From Ensifer adhaerens (lineage in GTDB: Bacteria; Pseudomonadota; Alphaproteobacteria; Rhizobiales; Rhizobiaceae): DNA of 64,000 nucleotides. The DNA lies in assembly GCF_002007205.1 (NCBI RefSeq), contig NZ_LAZS01000006.1, positions 372,001-436,000 on the forward strand. The letters run 5' to 3'. Numbering within the stretch: the stretch's first letter is position 1; each line of letters starts with the position of its first letter. Shown one piece after another: positions 41,187 through 51,232 of the stretch. A model generated the notes under the pieces. The model saw only the letters and a program-made list of their open reading frames with translations. It was not told where the DNA came from and ran no database searches. The position numbers and the translations under genes are program-made.

Positions 41187-41389
41187 GGACGCTCCGGATC
41201 GAACGATGTTGGGTCGTACCGGCCCAATAGAACTCTTGGAAACCCGTTCGGCCGGTGGCGCTGCCATCGGAACGAAGACGTGTTTCTGAGAAATGCCGGA
41301 ACGACCTGCGTTCTCCCAAGCGCGCCCGCGTTCCGGACCGATGACTGGATGAAGATGAGGAGCCCCAAGGCTCCGGAACAGGATTTGCC

Positions 41390-43206
<1,817 letters not shown>

Positions 43207-43210
<4 letters not shown>

Positions 43211-43313
43211 AGCGCCGTGCGTTCATACGAACGCACAAAGGACGCTCTAGCACTTTGTTTCTAGAGCATCTTTCCGCCCGTAAGTGATTCCACTTGAAGG
43301 CAGGATGCTCTAG
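43207..43313. repeat. RIME-like intergenic mosaic element
   Basis: Two tandem palindromes. The first runs from CTAGAGCG at 43207 to CGCTCTAG near 43251 with an inner GTGCGTTC-ATAC-GAACGCAC stem. The second runs from CTAGAGCATC at 43261 to GATGCTCTAG at 43313. This two-hairpin pattern with CTAGAGCG/CGCTCTAG ends is how I remember the Rhizobium-specific intergenic mosaic element. The first four bases, CTAG, include the edd stop codon. Confidence 0.75.
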
Positions 43314-43346
43314 CTCAACCGCGGGCACGCGCCCTCAGAAAGACAG

Positions 43347-43371
43347 AACGCCGCTCCCTTGGGGCGGCGTT
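43347..43371. terminator. Terminator-like hairpin between edd and the GFA gene
   Basis: Stem AACGCCGC / GCGGCGTT with a nine-base loop. Each side is followed by short T-rich stretches (TTTGTCG on plus, TCTGTCTTTCT on minus), so it could end the zwf-pgl-edd message and the GFA message from either side. Confidence 0.55.
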
Positions 43372-43412
43372 TGTCGTCGGGGCTTTTCGAAATGGTGTGA
43401 CATCGCTGCGGC

Positions 43413-43778
43413 TTACGGCAGCGGGCCCGGGAACATGTCGTTGCGCCCATCGTAGCGCTCGATCTCCAGCGTGAAGACATCGACGCCTTCGATGCAGCGC
43501 GCATTGATCGAGATCCGGTTGTCCGGGTAGCCGCTCCGCATGATCGGCGTCGAACAGGTCGGGCAGAAATGGTGCCCCTCGTTGAGGCCGCGCCAGATGT
43601 AGCTCGACAGGCGACGCTTTTCGGTCAAAAGCTTCACCTTGGCGGCGTCCACCTTCCAGTGCAGGAAGCCGGAGCGCCGGCAGGTCGAGCAATTGCAGTC
43701 GACGAGACCGCTAAGCTCTTCGTCGACTTCGACGGCGATATCGCCGCAATGGCAGGAAAGCCGATAGGGTCGCTGCAT
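43413..43778 (-). CDS. GFA-family zinc-binding protein
   Basis: A 121-residue protein of the glutathione-dependent formaldehyde-activating enzyme (GFA) family. The zinc-binding cysteines are in the expected order: LSCHCG, DCNCSTCRRSG and FCPTCSTP. The family founder was described as condensing formaldehyde with glutathione, but most small bacterial members have no proven reaction. It is convergent with edd, with the RIME-like repeat and a hairpin between. It is likely monocistronic. Confidence 0.85.
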   Translation of the reverse strand: MQRPYRLSCHCGDIAVEVDEELSGLVDCNCSTCRRSGFLHWKVDAAKVKLLTEKRRLSSYIWRGLNEGHHFCPTCSTPIMRSGYPDNRISINARCIEGVDVFTLEIERYDGRNDMFPGPLP

Positions 43779-43855
43779 GGTTCAGGTCCGAATCCGTTGA
43801 TGGAGACCACAACCATTCATTGAGCACGCGGGGCCGTCAAGACTGCCTTGGCGCC

Positions 43856-44266
43856 TCAGCGATAGATGTCGAGCGTCCGGTTGCGATGGTTCGGATGGGT
43901 GCTGTAGACGAAGATGCGACTGAGGTCGCGATCCGTCAGCATGCGCAGGAACCGCGCCTCGATGACGTCGTTGGCATGCACTCGCCTCAACAGGCAGCCG
44001 ACCATCTGGATGCGCGCGCTCGGGATATCCAGGTAGAAATTCTGGGGGAGCTGGTACTGCGTGAGGATGCTGATCAACGCGCCGCTTTTCGACAGCTTGA
44101 TGATCTCGCAGCGACGCGAGCTCAGCTGCGTCATGCCCTTCTCGGTGTATTCGATGCGCGCCTCGTTCCGCGTGTCCTCCATCGGAAAGTTGGTTTCCCG
44201 ATCGTACATGAAGGACTCTTCCTTGTTCAGGAAGTGCTGGTACATCACCGGCGCCGCGCCTCTCAT
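43856..44266 (-). CDS. PilZ-domain protein
   Basis: Up to 136 residues with one PilZ domain. The c-di-GMP motif RNEAR (RxxxR) is followed by the second motif, which reads KLSKSG rather than the consensus (D/N)xSxxG, so binding may be weak or altered. Two in-frame starts are possible: 44266 after GGAAAGG, or 44209 after AAGGAAGAG, which would remove the first 19 residues. It lies between the GFA gene and the agl operon and is not part of either. Many rhizobial PilZ proteins link c-di-GMP to motility or polysaccharide output; no partner can be named here. Confidence 0.75.
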   Translation of the reverse strand: MRGAAPVMYQHFLNKEESFMYDRETNFPMEDTRNEARIEYTEKGMTQLSSRRCEIIKLSKSGALISILTQYQLPQNFYLDIPSARIQMVGCLLRRVHANDVIEARFLRMLTDRDLSRIFVYSTHPNHRNRTLDIYR

Positions 44267-44344
44267 CGAAATGCCTTTCCGTATCCCCTTTTGAGACAGA
44301 CTAGCGGCAGAGATTTAACAGAGGGTTTGATCGGCAGGTTGCAT

Positions 44345-44376
44345 TGAAAAAACCCGCCCGATTTTACGGGCGGGTT
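44345..44376 (-). terminator. Rho-independent terminator of the agl operon
   Basis: Stem AACCCGCCCG / CGGGCGGGTT with loop ATTTTA (44351-44376), followed on the minus strand by TTTTC. It lies 22 bases after the aglK stop. Confidence 0.85.
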
Positions 44377-44398
44377 CGAAAGGAAGAACCTGCTGGTG

Positions 44399-45487
44399 TC
44401 AGCTGCGATAGCTGCGACCGTCGGTGTCGAAAAGGTGCAGCTTGGCCTTGTCGGCAGTGAAGCGCACCTTGTCGCCGCGGTGGACCGGCAGGATGCCGGG
44501 GATCTTGGCGATGATCGGCTCCTTGTCGACCAGACCCTCGATATAGAGCAGCGTCACTTCGCCGAGCGCCTCGACGATCGATATGGTTCCCTCGAACAGG
44601 AAGTCTTCGCCGGTCGTGACCTGCAGGTCCTCGGGCCGCGCGCCGAAGCTCGCCGTCTTGCCATTCTGCGATGCGTCGGTCGGGATATCGAGTGTCACGC
44701 TCTTGCCCCCCGTCAGCTTCACCGTCGTCTGCGCCCCGGTCGCCGTCACCGTCGAAGGGATGATGTTCATCGCCGGCGAGCCGATGAAACGCGCGACGAA
44801 GAGATTGGCCGGGCGCTCGTAAAGTTCCAGAGGCGCGCCCACCTGTTCGATATGGCCCTGTGACAACACGACGATGCGGTCGGCGAGCGTCATCGCCTCC
44901 ACCTGGTCGTGGGTGACGTAGATCATCGTCGTGTCCGCCATCTGCTCGCTGAGCTTGGCGATCTCGATGCGGGTGGCGACACGAAGGGCAGCATCGAGGT
45001 TCGACAAAGGCTCGTCGAACAGGAAGACCTTGGGGTCGCGGCAGATCGCGCGGCCAATGGCGACGCGCTGGCGCTGACCGCCGGAAAGCGCCTTCGGCAG
45101 ACGGTCGAGATACTTGGTGAGCTGGAGAATGTCGGCGGCGTTGCGCACGCGACGGTCGATCTCCTCCTTCGTCTCCTTGGCGATCCGCATGCCGAAGGCC
45201 ATGTTGTCGTAGACCGTCATGTGCGGATAGAGCGCATAGGATTGGAACACCATGGCGATGCCGCGCTTCGATGGCGGCACGGTGTTGACCCGCTCGCCGT
45301 CGATGAACATGTCGCCGCCGGTGATCTCCTCGAGACCGGCGATCATGCGCAATAGCGTCGACTTTCCGCAGCCGGAAGGGCCGACGAAGACGATGAACTC
45401 GCCCTGCTTGATGTCGAGATTGATGCCATGGATGACATCGACCGCGCCGTAGGATTTGCGGATATCTTTAAGCAGCAGACCCGTCAT
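44399..45487 (-). CDS. aglK: Alpha-glucoside ABC transporter ATPase AglK
   Basis: A 362-residue ATPase of the MalK/UgpC type. Walker A is GPSGCGKSTLLRMIAGLE, signature LSGGQRQRVAIGRAIC, Walker B VFLFDEPLSNLDA and the switch His in YVTHDQVEAM. The last ~125 residues are the OB-fold regulatory domain (RPEDLQV, VEALGEVTLLYIEG) that can serve several sugar permeases. It is the last gene of aglEFGAK and energises uptake of sucrose, maltose and trehalose-type alpha-glucosides, as known for the S. meliloti agl locus. Confidence 0.93.
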   Translation of the reverse strand: MTGLLLKDIRKSYGAVDVIHGINLDIKQGEFIVFVGPSGCGKSTLLRMIAGLEEITGGDMFIDGERVNTVPPSKRGIAMVFQSYALYPHMTVYDNMAFGMRIAKETKEEIDRRVRNAADILQLTKYLDRLPKALSGGQRQRVAIGRAICRDPKVFLFDEPLSNLDAALRVATRIEIAKLSEQMADTTMIYVTHDQVEAMTLADRIVVLSQGHIEQVGAPLELYERPANLFVARFIGSPAMNIIPSTVTATGAQTTVKLTGGKSVTLDIPTDASQNGKTASFGARPEDLQVTTGEDFLFEGTISIVEALGEVTLLYIEGLVDKEPIIAKIPGILPVHRGDKVRFTADKAKLHLFDTDGRSYRS

Positions 45488-45548
45488 TGCACCCTCCCCT
45501 TCGGTTCTTCCCGTCAGTTCTTGCTCTCATCTTGGTTCGGCCGACCGT

Positions 45549-47207
45549 TCAGACCAACCGTGCGAAATACGCGCCCCAGGCGGGCAGCTTGACCGTTCTG
45601 TCCTTCACTTCGGCTGTAAAACCGTGGCCTTCGAGCGCCGACACCGGCTCATCCGGCAGTGTGCCCGTCGCCGGTTCGCCGCTCATGTTGAACAGGCAGA
45701 AAAGCTTTTCGTTGCCGTAGCTGCGCACGAAGGCGAGCACAGGTCCATTCGTCTCCACGAACTCGATCTCACCCTTGGCGAAGGCCGGATGGGCTTTGCG
45801 GAAATGCAGGAAGCCGCGGTAGTGCTCGAGCACCGACTCCTGATCCCCCTGCTGCGCCGATACGGCGCGGGTCAGATGTTCCGCCGGGACCGGGAGCCAG
45901 GGCTTGGCACTGCCGAAGCCGCCATTGACCGCTGCGCCGTCCCAGACCATCGGCGTGCGGCAACCGTCGCGCCCCTTGAAGTCCGGCCAGAACTGGATGC
46001 CATAGGGATCCTTCAGGTCCTCATAGGCAAGCTCGGCTTCGCTCAGCGCCAGTTCCTCGCCCTGGTAGATGCAGACCGAGCCGCGCAGCGTCATCAGAAG
46101 GCTCGCAAGCAGCTTCGCATGGGCGTCGCGATCGGCAATCCCCGCACCCCAACGGCTGACATGGCGCACGACATCGTGGTTGGAAAAGGCCCAGCAGGCC
46201 CAGCCTTCGGGTGCTGCCTTCTGGAAATTGCGCAGCACTTCGGCGACGGTCGCCGGCGTCAGCGGGTCCGGCGCCAGGAACTCGAAGGCGTAGCACATCT
46301 GCATCTTGTCGCCGCCGGAGGTGTATTCGCCGGCGATTTCCAGACCACGCTGGCTGTCGCCGACTTCGCCGACGGCGGCGATCGCCGGGAACTCGTCCAT
46401 GACCGCGCGGAAGCGCTTCAGGAACTCCAGGTTCTCCGGCTGGTTCTTGTCGTAGAGATGTTCCTGATAGTTGTAAGGGTTCACGGCCGGCGCGGTCTGG
46501 GCATTGCGGCGCTCCGGCGCCAGCGCCGGGTTGTCGCGCAGCTGCTTGTCGTGGAAGTAGAAGTTGATGGTGTCGAGGCGGAAGCCGTCGACGCCACGCT
46601 CCAGCCAGAAGCGCTCGACACCGAGCAGCGCCTCCTGCACTTCCGGATTGTGCAGGTTGAGGTCGGGCTGCGAGGTCAGGAAGTTGTGCATGTAGTATTG
46701 CAGGCGGGTCGGGTCCCAGGCCCAGGCCGAGCCGCCGAAGATCGACAGCCAGTTGTTGGGCGGTGTGCCGTCCGGCTTGGAATCCGCCCAGACGTACCAG
46801 TCGGCCTTGGCATTCGTCCGGCTCGATCGGCTCTCGATGAACCAGGGATGCTGGTCCGACGTATGCGAGAGAACGAGGTCGATCATCACCCGGATGCCGA
46901 GGCGATGCGCCTCGGCAATCACCGCATCGAAATCGGCGAGGCTGCCGAAGATCGGGTCGACATCGCTGTAATTGGAGACGTCGTAACCGAAGTCCTTCAT
47001 CGGCGAGGTGAAGAACGGCGAAATCCAGATTGCGTCAGCGCCGAGGGCGGCAATATGCGGCAACCGCGCAACGATGCCCTTGAGGTCGCCGATACCGTCG
47101 CCATTGGAATCCTGGTAGGAGCGCGGATAGATCTGGTAGATCACCGCGCCGCGCCACCAGTCCCGATCGGCCTGCAAAGTGGAAGTGCTCATTTCGGTCA
47201 TGCTCAT
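45549..47207 (-). CDS. aglA: Alpha-glucosidase AglA (GH13)
   Basis: A 552-residue GH13 glycosidase. The four conserved regions are present: DLVLSHTSDQHPWF, the nucleophile region DGFRLDTINFYF, AVGEVGDS and FSNHDVVRH. The N-terminus WWRGAVIYQIYPRSYQDSNG is typical of cytoplasmic oligo-alpha-glucosidases. There is no signal peptide, so it hydrolyses imported alpha-glucosides inside the cell, releasing glucose for the Zwf/Edd route. The ATG at 47207 follows AGAGAA; a much longer frame to 47456 overlaps aglG and was rejected. Internal ATGs at 47201 and 47192 are possible alternatives. Confidence 0.94.
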   Translation of the reverse strand: MSMTEMSTSTLQADRDWWRGAVIYQIYPRSYQDSNGDGIGDLKGIVARLPHIAALGADAIWISPFFTSPMKDFGYDVSNYSDVDPIFGSLADFDAVIAEAHRLGIRVMIDLVLSHTSDQHPWFIESRSSRTNAKADWYVWADSKPDGTPPNNWLSIFGGSAWAWDPTRLQYYMHNFLTSQPDLNLHNPEVQEALLGVERFWLERGVDGFRLDTINFYFHDKQLRDNPALAPERRNAQTAPAVNPYNYQEHLYDKNQPENLEFLKRFRAVMDEFPAIAAVGEVGDSQRGLEIAGEYTSGGDKMQMCYAFEFLAPDPLTPATVAEVLRNFQKAAPEGWACWAFSNHDVVRHVSRWGAGIADRDAHAKLLASLLMTLRGSVCIYQGEELALSEAELAYEDLKDPYGIQFWPDFKGRDGCRTPMVWDGAAVNGGFGSAKPWLPVPAEHLTRAVSAQQGDQESVLEHYRGFLHFRKAHPAFAKGEIEFVETNGPVLAFVRSYGNEKLFCLFNMSGEPATGTLPDEPVSALEGHGFTAEVKDRTVKLPAWGAYFARLV

Positions 47208-47230
47208 TTTCTCTGGACGTCCTTGGATTG

Positions 47231-48376
47231 TCAGCCGCCCTTGACCGACCCGGCCAGCAGACCGCGAACGAGATAGCGCTGCAGGCTGAAGAAGACGATC
47301 AGGGGAACGATAATGGTAATGAAGGCGGAGGCCGTCAGGATCTCCCAGTTGCCGCCGCGTGAACCGAGCAGGTTGACGAGCCGGCCCGTCAGAACCAGTT
47401 CGTCCGGCCCCGCGCCCAGGAACACGATCGCGACCAGCAGGTCGTTCCAGGTCCACAGAAACTGGAAGATCGCGAAGGAGGCGAGCGCAGGAAAGGAGAG
47501 CGGCAGGATGATCTTGACGAAGATGTCGAAATCGCTGGCACCGTCGACGCGTGCGGACTCCATGATCTCGCGCGGCAGGCCGGCCATGTAGTTGCGAAGC
47601 AGGTAGATGGCGAGCGGCAGGCCGAAACCGGTATGCGCCAGCCAGATACCGACATAGGTCTTGGCGGGAACGCCGAAGAAGGCACCGACGCCGTTATAGA
47701 GTTTCAGCAACGGGATCAGCGACATCTGCAGCGGCACGACGAGAAGGCCGACGACGACGGCAATCAGGATCGCGCGTCCCGGAAACGGCATCCACGCAAG
47801 CGCGTAGGCCGCGAAGGCCGCGATCATGATCGGGATGATCGTCGCGGGAATGGCGACCGTCAGCGAATTGATGAAGGAGCGGCCGATGCCTTCGGCGCTC
47901 AGGACCTCGCCATAGTTGTCGAAGGTGAAGCGCGGCGGCGACGAGGCGGTGACGAAGACGCGCTGGCCGCGCGATCCTTCCATCTTCTTGTCGGAGACGA
48001 TCTCGAAATTTCCGTCTGCCTGGACGGTCAGTTTCTCGCCATCGTTGAGCTCGGCGGTTTCGCCGGCCTTGAACGCGGCCGGCTCGCGGCTGTTGAAGCC
48101 GAAAGCGGAGATCCGTCCCTGCTGTCCTTCGAGCAGATTGCCGGAGATCACGAACTTGCCGTCGCGCTCGACCTGGGTTTCGGGCCCGGGCGCTCGCACC
48201 ACGATGTTCTGCGACGAGGTCGAAAGGGAAGTCCACCAGCCCGAAACGGCAAGCTGGTCCTTGTCGCGCAGTGACGAGATCAGGAGGCCTGCGGTCGGCA
48301 GCGTCCAGAGCGCGACGATCAGGAGGACCGAGAGGTGGACGACCCACATGAGGGGTGAGCGTGTCGCTGGATTCAT
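47231..48376 (-). CDS. aglG: Alpha-glucoside ABC transporter permease AglG
   Basis: A 381-residue MalG-type permease. TM1 is at ~10-32. It is followed by a ~120-residue beta-rich, probably periplasmic region (residues ~45-160) that ordinary ~280-residue MalG proteins do not have. The core BPD_transp_1 module follows, with the EAA loop MESARVDGASDFDIFVKIIL. The start codon lies one base after the aglF stop, so translation is tightly coupled. It forms the sugar channel with AglF. Confidence 0.92.
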   Translation of the reverse strand: MNPATRSPLMWVVHLSVLLIVALWTLPTAGLLISSLRDKDQLAVSGWWTSLSTSSQNIVVRAPGPETQVERDGKFVISGNLLEGQQGRISAFGFNSREPAAFKAGETAELNDGEKLTVQADGNFEIVSDKKMEGSRGQRVFVTASSPPRFTFDNYGEVLSAEGIGRSFINSLTVAIPATIIPIMIAAFAAYALAWMPFPGRAILIAVVVGLLVVPLQMSLIPLLKLYNGVGAFFGVPAKTYVGIWLAHTGFGLPLAIYLLRNYMAGLPREIMESARVDGASDFDIFVKIILPLSFPALASFAIFQFLWTWNDLLVAIVFLGAGPDELVLTGRLVNLLGSRGGNWEILTASAFITIIVPLIVFFSLQRYLVRGLLAGSVKGG

Positions 48377-48377
48377 C

Positions 48378-49391
48378 TCAGTGCCCCTTCATTTCCTTGG
48401 CCGCGTTGCGGATGTTCCAGACCATGATCGGAATGACGAGGATCATGATGACGACGGCGATCGCAGCACCCCGACCGAAATCGCCGCCACCGCGGAACAT
48501 CCAGTCGAACATGAGATTGGCGAGCACCTGGCTCTGCCATTGGCCGTTGGTCATGGCGAGAACGATATCGAAGACCTTCAGCACGAGGATGGTGATCGTC
48601 GTCCAGACGACGGCGATCGTGCCCCAGATCTGCGGCACCATGATCTTGAAGAAGATCTGCCAGCCATTGGCGCCATCGATGACGGCCGCCTCGATCGTCT
48701 CCTCGGGAATGCCACGAAGGGCTGCGGAAAGAATGACCATGGCGAAGCCTGTCTGGATCCAGACGAGGATCGCCATCAGGAAGAAATTGTTCCAGAAGGG
48801 CAGCGTGATCCAGGCCTGCGGGTCACCGCCAAAAGCAACGACGATCGCGTTCAAGAGGCCGATCTGTTCCGAGCCCTCGGGGCGGAAGTCGTAGATGAAC
48901 TTCCAGATGACCGCGGCGCCGACGAAGGAGATCGCCATCGGCATGAAGATTAGCGTCTTGGCGATATTGCCCCACCAGATGCGATCGGTGAGTGCGGCAA
49001 TGATCAGGCCGAAGAAGGTCGCTAGCGCCGGCACGACCAGCAGCCAGAGGAAGTTGTTGTAGATCGACTGGCGGAACTCGCCGTCGTTGACCATCCAGAC
49101 ATAATTGCTGAGGCCAACGAAGTTCTGGCCCGCGCGATCATGGACGCTGTACCAGAGCGACATGAAGACGGGATAGATCAGGTATATTGTCAGTGCCAGG
49201 AGCGCCGGCCCCAGAAACAGCCACGGACGGATGGCGTTGGTGATACGCAGGTTTCTTGACGCAACGGCACCGGATTTTCCCTTGGACGGGAAAATCAGGT
49301 CGAGAATGAAACTGGTTCCCCAGAAATAGGCGGCGCAGCCGATAACCCCGCCCAACATGAACCCTGCAGCCTTTACAAGCTGAAACAACAT
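48378..49391 (-). CDS. aglF: Alpha-glucoside ABC transporter permease AglF
   Basis: A 337-residue MalF-type permease. Extra N-terminal membrane segments precede the core, which has the EAA loop IEAAVIDGANGWQIFFKIMV. The start MLFQLVKAAGF at 49391 is preceded by GGAGGGACATGTC; a longer frame to 49550 has no such support and would run through the aglE-aglF spacer. A hairpin in that spacer separates it from aglE. Confidence 0.92.
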   Translation of the reverse strand: MLFQLVKAAGFMLGGVIGCAAYFWGTSFILDLIFPSKGKSGAVASRNLRITNAIRPWLFLGPALLALTIYLIYPVFMSLWYSVHDRAGQNFVGLSNYVWMVNDGEFRQSIYNNFLWLLVVPALATFFGLIIAALTDRIWWGNIAKTLIFMPMAISFVGAAVIWKFIYDFRPEGSEQIGLLNAIVVAFGGDPQAWITLPFWNNFFLMAILVWIQTGFAMVILSAALRGIPEETIEAAVIDGANGWQIFFKIMVPQIWGTIAVVWTTITILVLKVFDIVLAMTNGQWQSQVLANLMFDWMFRGGGDFGRGAAIAVVIMILVIPIMVWNIRNAAKEMKGH

Positions 49392-49549
49392 GACATGTCC
49401 CTCCCCCTCGGTGCACGGTCGCGTGCAGGGCTGGCGATTGTCGCCGTTCTCATTGGAGCACGCCACTTCTGATAGCCAGGAGCGGGTAGCGTACGGAAAA
49501 CCGCATACACTTCTCCTCGTCCCGCCCGTGCAGCGAACCCGGGTCGGCA

Positions 49550-49573
49550 ACGGGCGGCATTTCTACCGCCCGT
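49550..49573 (-). repeat. Intercistronic hairpin between aglE and aglF
   Basis: Perfect stem ACGGGCGG / CCGCCCGT with an eight-base loop, nine bases after the aglE stop and about 160 bases before aglF. No T-run follows on the minus strand. As in the malE-malF spacer, it probably protects the binding-protein message and allows more AglE than AglF. Confidence 0.65.
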
Positions 49574-49582
49574 CATCGGTTG

Positions 49583-50941
49583 TTACTTGATGGCGTCCCA
49601 GGCCTTCTGGACGCCGTCGGCGACGTCAGCCGAGGACTTGCCGCCGACGAAGTCGACCATGCCGGTCCAGAACGCGCCCGCGCCGATCTTGCCCGGCATC
49701 AGGTCGGAACCGTCGAAGCGGAAGGTCGTTGCGTTCAGCAGAATTTCGCCCTGCTTCTTCAGCGGCGGGTTGCCGTAGGTGTCGACGTTGACGCTCTTAT
49801 ACGGCGTCAGGAAGCTCGTCTGCGCCATCCAGAGTTCGTGGGCGATCGGCGTCTTCAGGAACTCGATGAAGGCGCGGGCCGCCGGCGTATCCTTGGTGAT
49901 CATCGCCAGCGTACCGGCGCCGAGCACCGGATTGCCGAGATCCTTCCTGCTCTCGTAAGGCGGCATGTAGAAGAAGTCGGCATCCTCGCCGATCACGGTT
50001 CCCTCAGGGAAGAAGGACGGGATGAACGACGCCTGGTGGTGCAGGTAGCACTTCGGCGGCGAGGCGAAGAGGCCCTTCGGGCTGTCGCGGAAGTCGGTCG
50101 AGGCAACGGCGGCAGCACCGCCATCGACGAACTTGTCGTTCTTGGCAAACCAGCCGAACTCATCGAGCGCGCCGACGACGGCCGGATCGGTGAACGGGAT
50201 CTCGTTCTTGACCCACTTGTCGTAGACATCCGCTGGCTGGGTGCGCAGCATCATGTCTTCCACCCAGTCGGTCGCCGGCCAGCCGGTGGCACCACCGGAG
50301 CCAAGGCCGATGCACCAGGGCTTGCCGCCGTCAGCCGCGATCTTTTCGGTCAGCGCCTTCAGCTCTTCCATGGTCTTCGGCACTTCGTAGCCGGCGTCCT
50401 CGAAGTTTTCGGGCGAGTACCAGACGAGCGACTTCACGTCGATCTTGTAGGGGAAGGCATAGAGCGCGGCATTGCCGTCCTTGCCCTTGTAGGTCGAAAG
50501 ATCGACCCAGGACTGGCCGGCGGCGTAGTTGTCGAGCAGCCACTTCTGGGTGTCGTCGCCGAGCGGCGTCAGGTAGCCCTTGGAGGCGAGATCGGCGATC
50601 AGGCCCGGCTGCGGAAGGATCGAGATTTCGGAGGGGCTGCCGGCCTGGGTGTCGATGACGATCTGCTGCTCGTAGTTTTCGGAGGACGAGTACTTGATCT
50701 CCACGCCCGTCGCTTCGATGAAATAGGCATAGACGCTCTTGAACAGCGCCTCGTCCTCGCCACGCCATGGGCCGAAGATCGTCAGCGTCTGCCCCTTGAG
50801 GTCGTGGCCCTTCTTGAACTCCTCGAAGCTCGCCCAGTTGAACTTCGAATCCTCGCCCGGCTTGAACTTGAGCTCCGCGGCGCCGGCAGCACCAGCCATG
50901 AGGGCAAACGCCGCCACGCCCAACAGCAATGATCTCTTCAC
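49583..50941 (-). CDS. aglE: Alpha-glucoside ABC transporter substrate-binding protein AglE
   Basis: A 452-residue periplasmic binding protein. The GTG start at 50941 follows GGAGGAGAAGGAC and gives a signal peptide (VKRSLLLGVAAFALMAGAAG, cut near AGA-AELKF). The mature part has the group 1 solute-binding pattern (LTIFGPWRGEDEALFKSV and VEDMMLRTQPADVYDKW). It captures alpha-glucosides for AglFGK. It is the first gene of the operon, divergent from aglR, with a perfect LacI-type palindrome about 60 bases before its start. Confidence 0.93.
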   Translation of the reverse strand: MKRSLLLGVAAFALMAGAAGAAELKFKPGEDSKFNWASFEEFKKGHDLKGQTLTIFGPWRGEDEALFKSVYAYFIEATGVEIKYSSSENYEQQIVIDTQAGSPSEISILPQPGLIADLASKGYLTPLGDDTQKWLLDNYAAGQSWVDLSTYKGKDGNAALYAFPYKIDVKSLVWYSPENFEDAGYEVPKTMEELKALTEKIAADGGKPWCIGLGSGGATGWPATDWVEDMMLRTQPADVYDKWVKNEIPFTDPAVVGALDEFGWFAKNDKFVDGGAAAVASTDFRDSPKGLFASPPKCYLHHQASFIPSFFPEGTVIGEDADFFYMPPYESRKDLGNPVLGAGTLAMITKDTPAARAFIEFLKTPIAHELWMAQTSFLTPYKSVNVDTYGNPPLKKQGEILLNATTFRFDGSDLMPGKIGAGAFWTGMVDFVGGKSSADVADGVQKAWDAIK

Positions 50942-51000
50942 GTCCTTCTCCTCCCAAGATGAACCCGGATCCCGCCGGGCAGTCGACAATGCGCAAAAAT

Positions 51001-51014
51001 TCAAAGCGCTTTGA
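51001..51014. promoter_or_regulatory. AglR operator on the aglE side
   Basis: TCAAAGCGCTTTGA is a perfect 14-base palindrome with the CG-centred core typical of LacI-family operators. It stands 60 bases before the aglE start. Confidence 0.75.
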
Positions 51015-51204
51015 GTTCGCTAACAAACCATTGCGACACGCGAGGAGTCAAGAGCTTTCCCGCCCCTGTCCTCTATGCGACGCTTTTGTGCTCTGCGGTA
51101 ACGTTTTGCACCGCGCAATGGTTGAATTCCGCTTTGTTGCTCGAAAAACGGATGCTACACAAACTCTGGGCGCTGGGACCAAACACCAAAAATCATACGG
51201 ATAT

Positions 51205-51218
51205 CCAAAGCGCTTTGG
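51205..51218. promoter_or_regulatory. AglR operator on the aglR side
   Basis: CCAAAGCGCTTTGG is a perfect 14-base palindrome sharing the core AAAGCGCTTT with the site at 51001-51014. It ends just before the aglR ribosome-binding site (GGGAGG), which suggests autoregulation. The two centres are 204 bases apart, so looping between them is conceivable. Confidence 0.75.
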
Positions 51219-51232
51219 GAGGAATCCTGACC

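Noticed and set aside
45456-47276. 606-codon open frame antisense to aglA
   Set aside because: Shadow of the GH13 gene.
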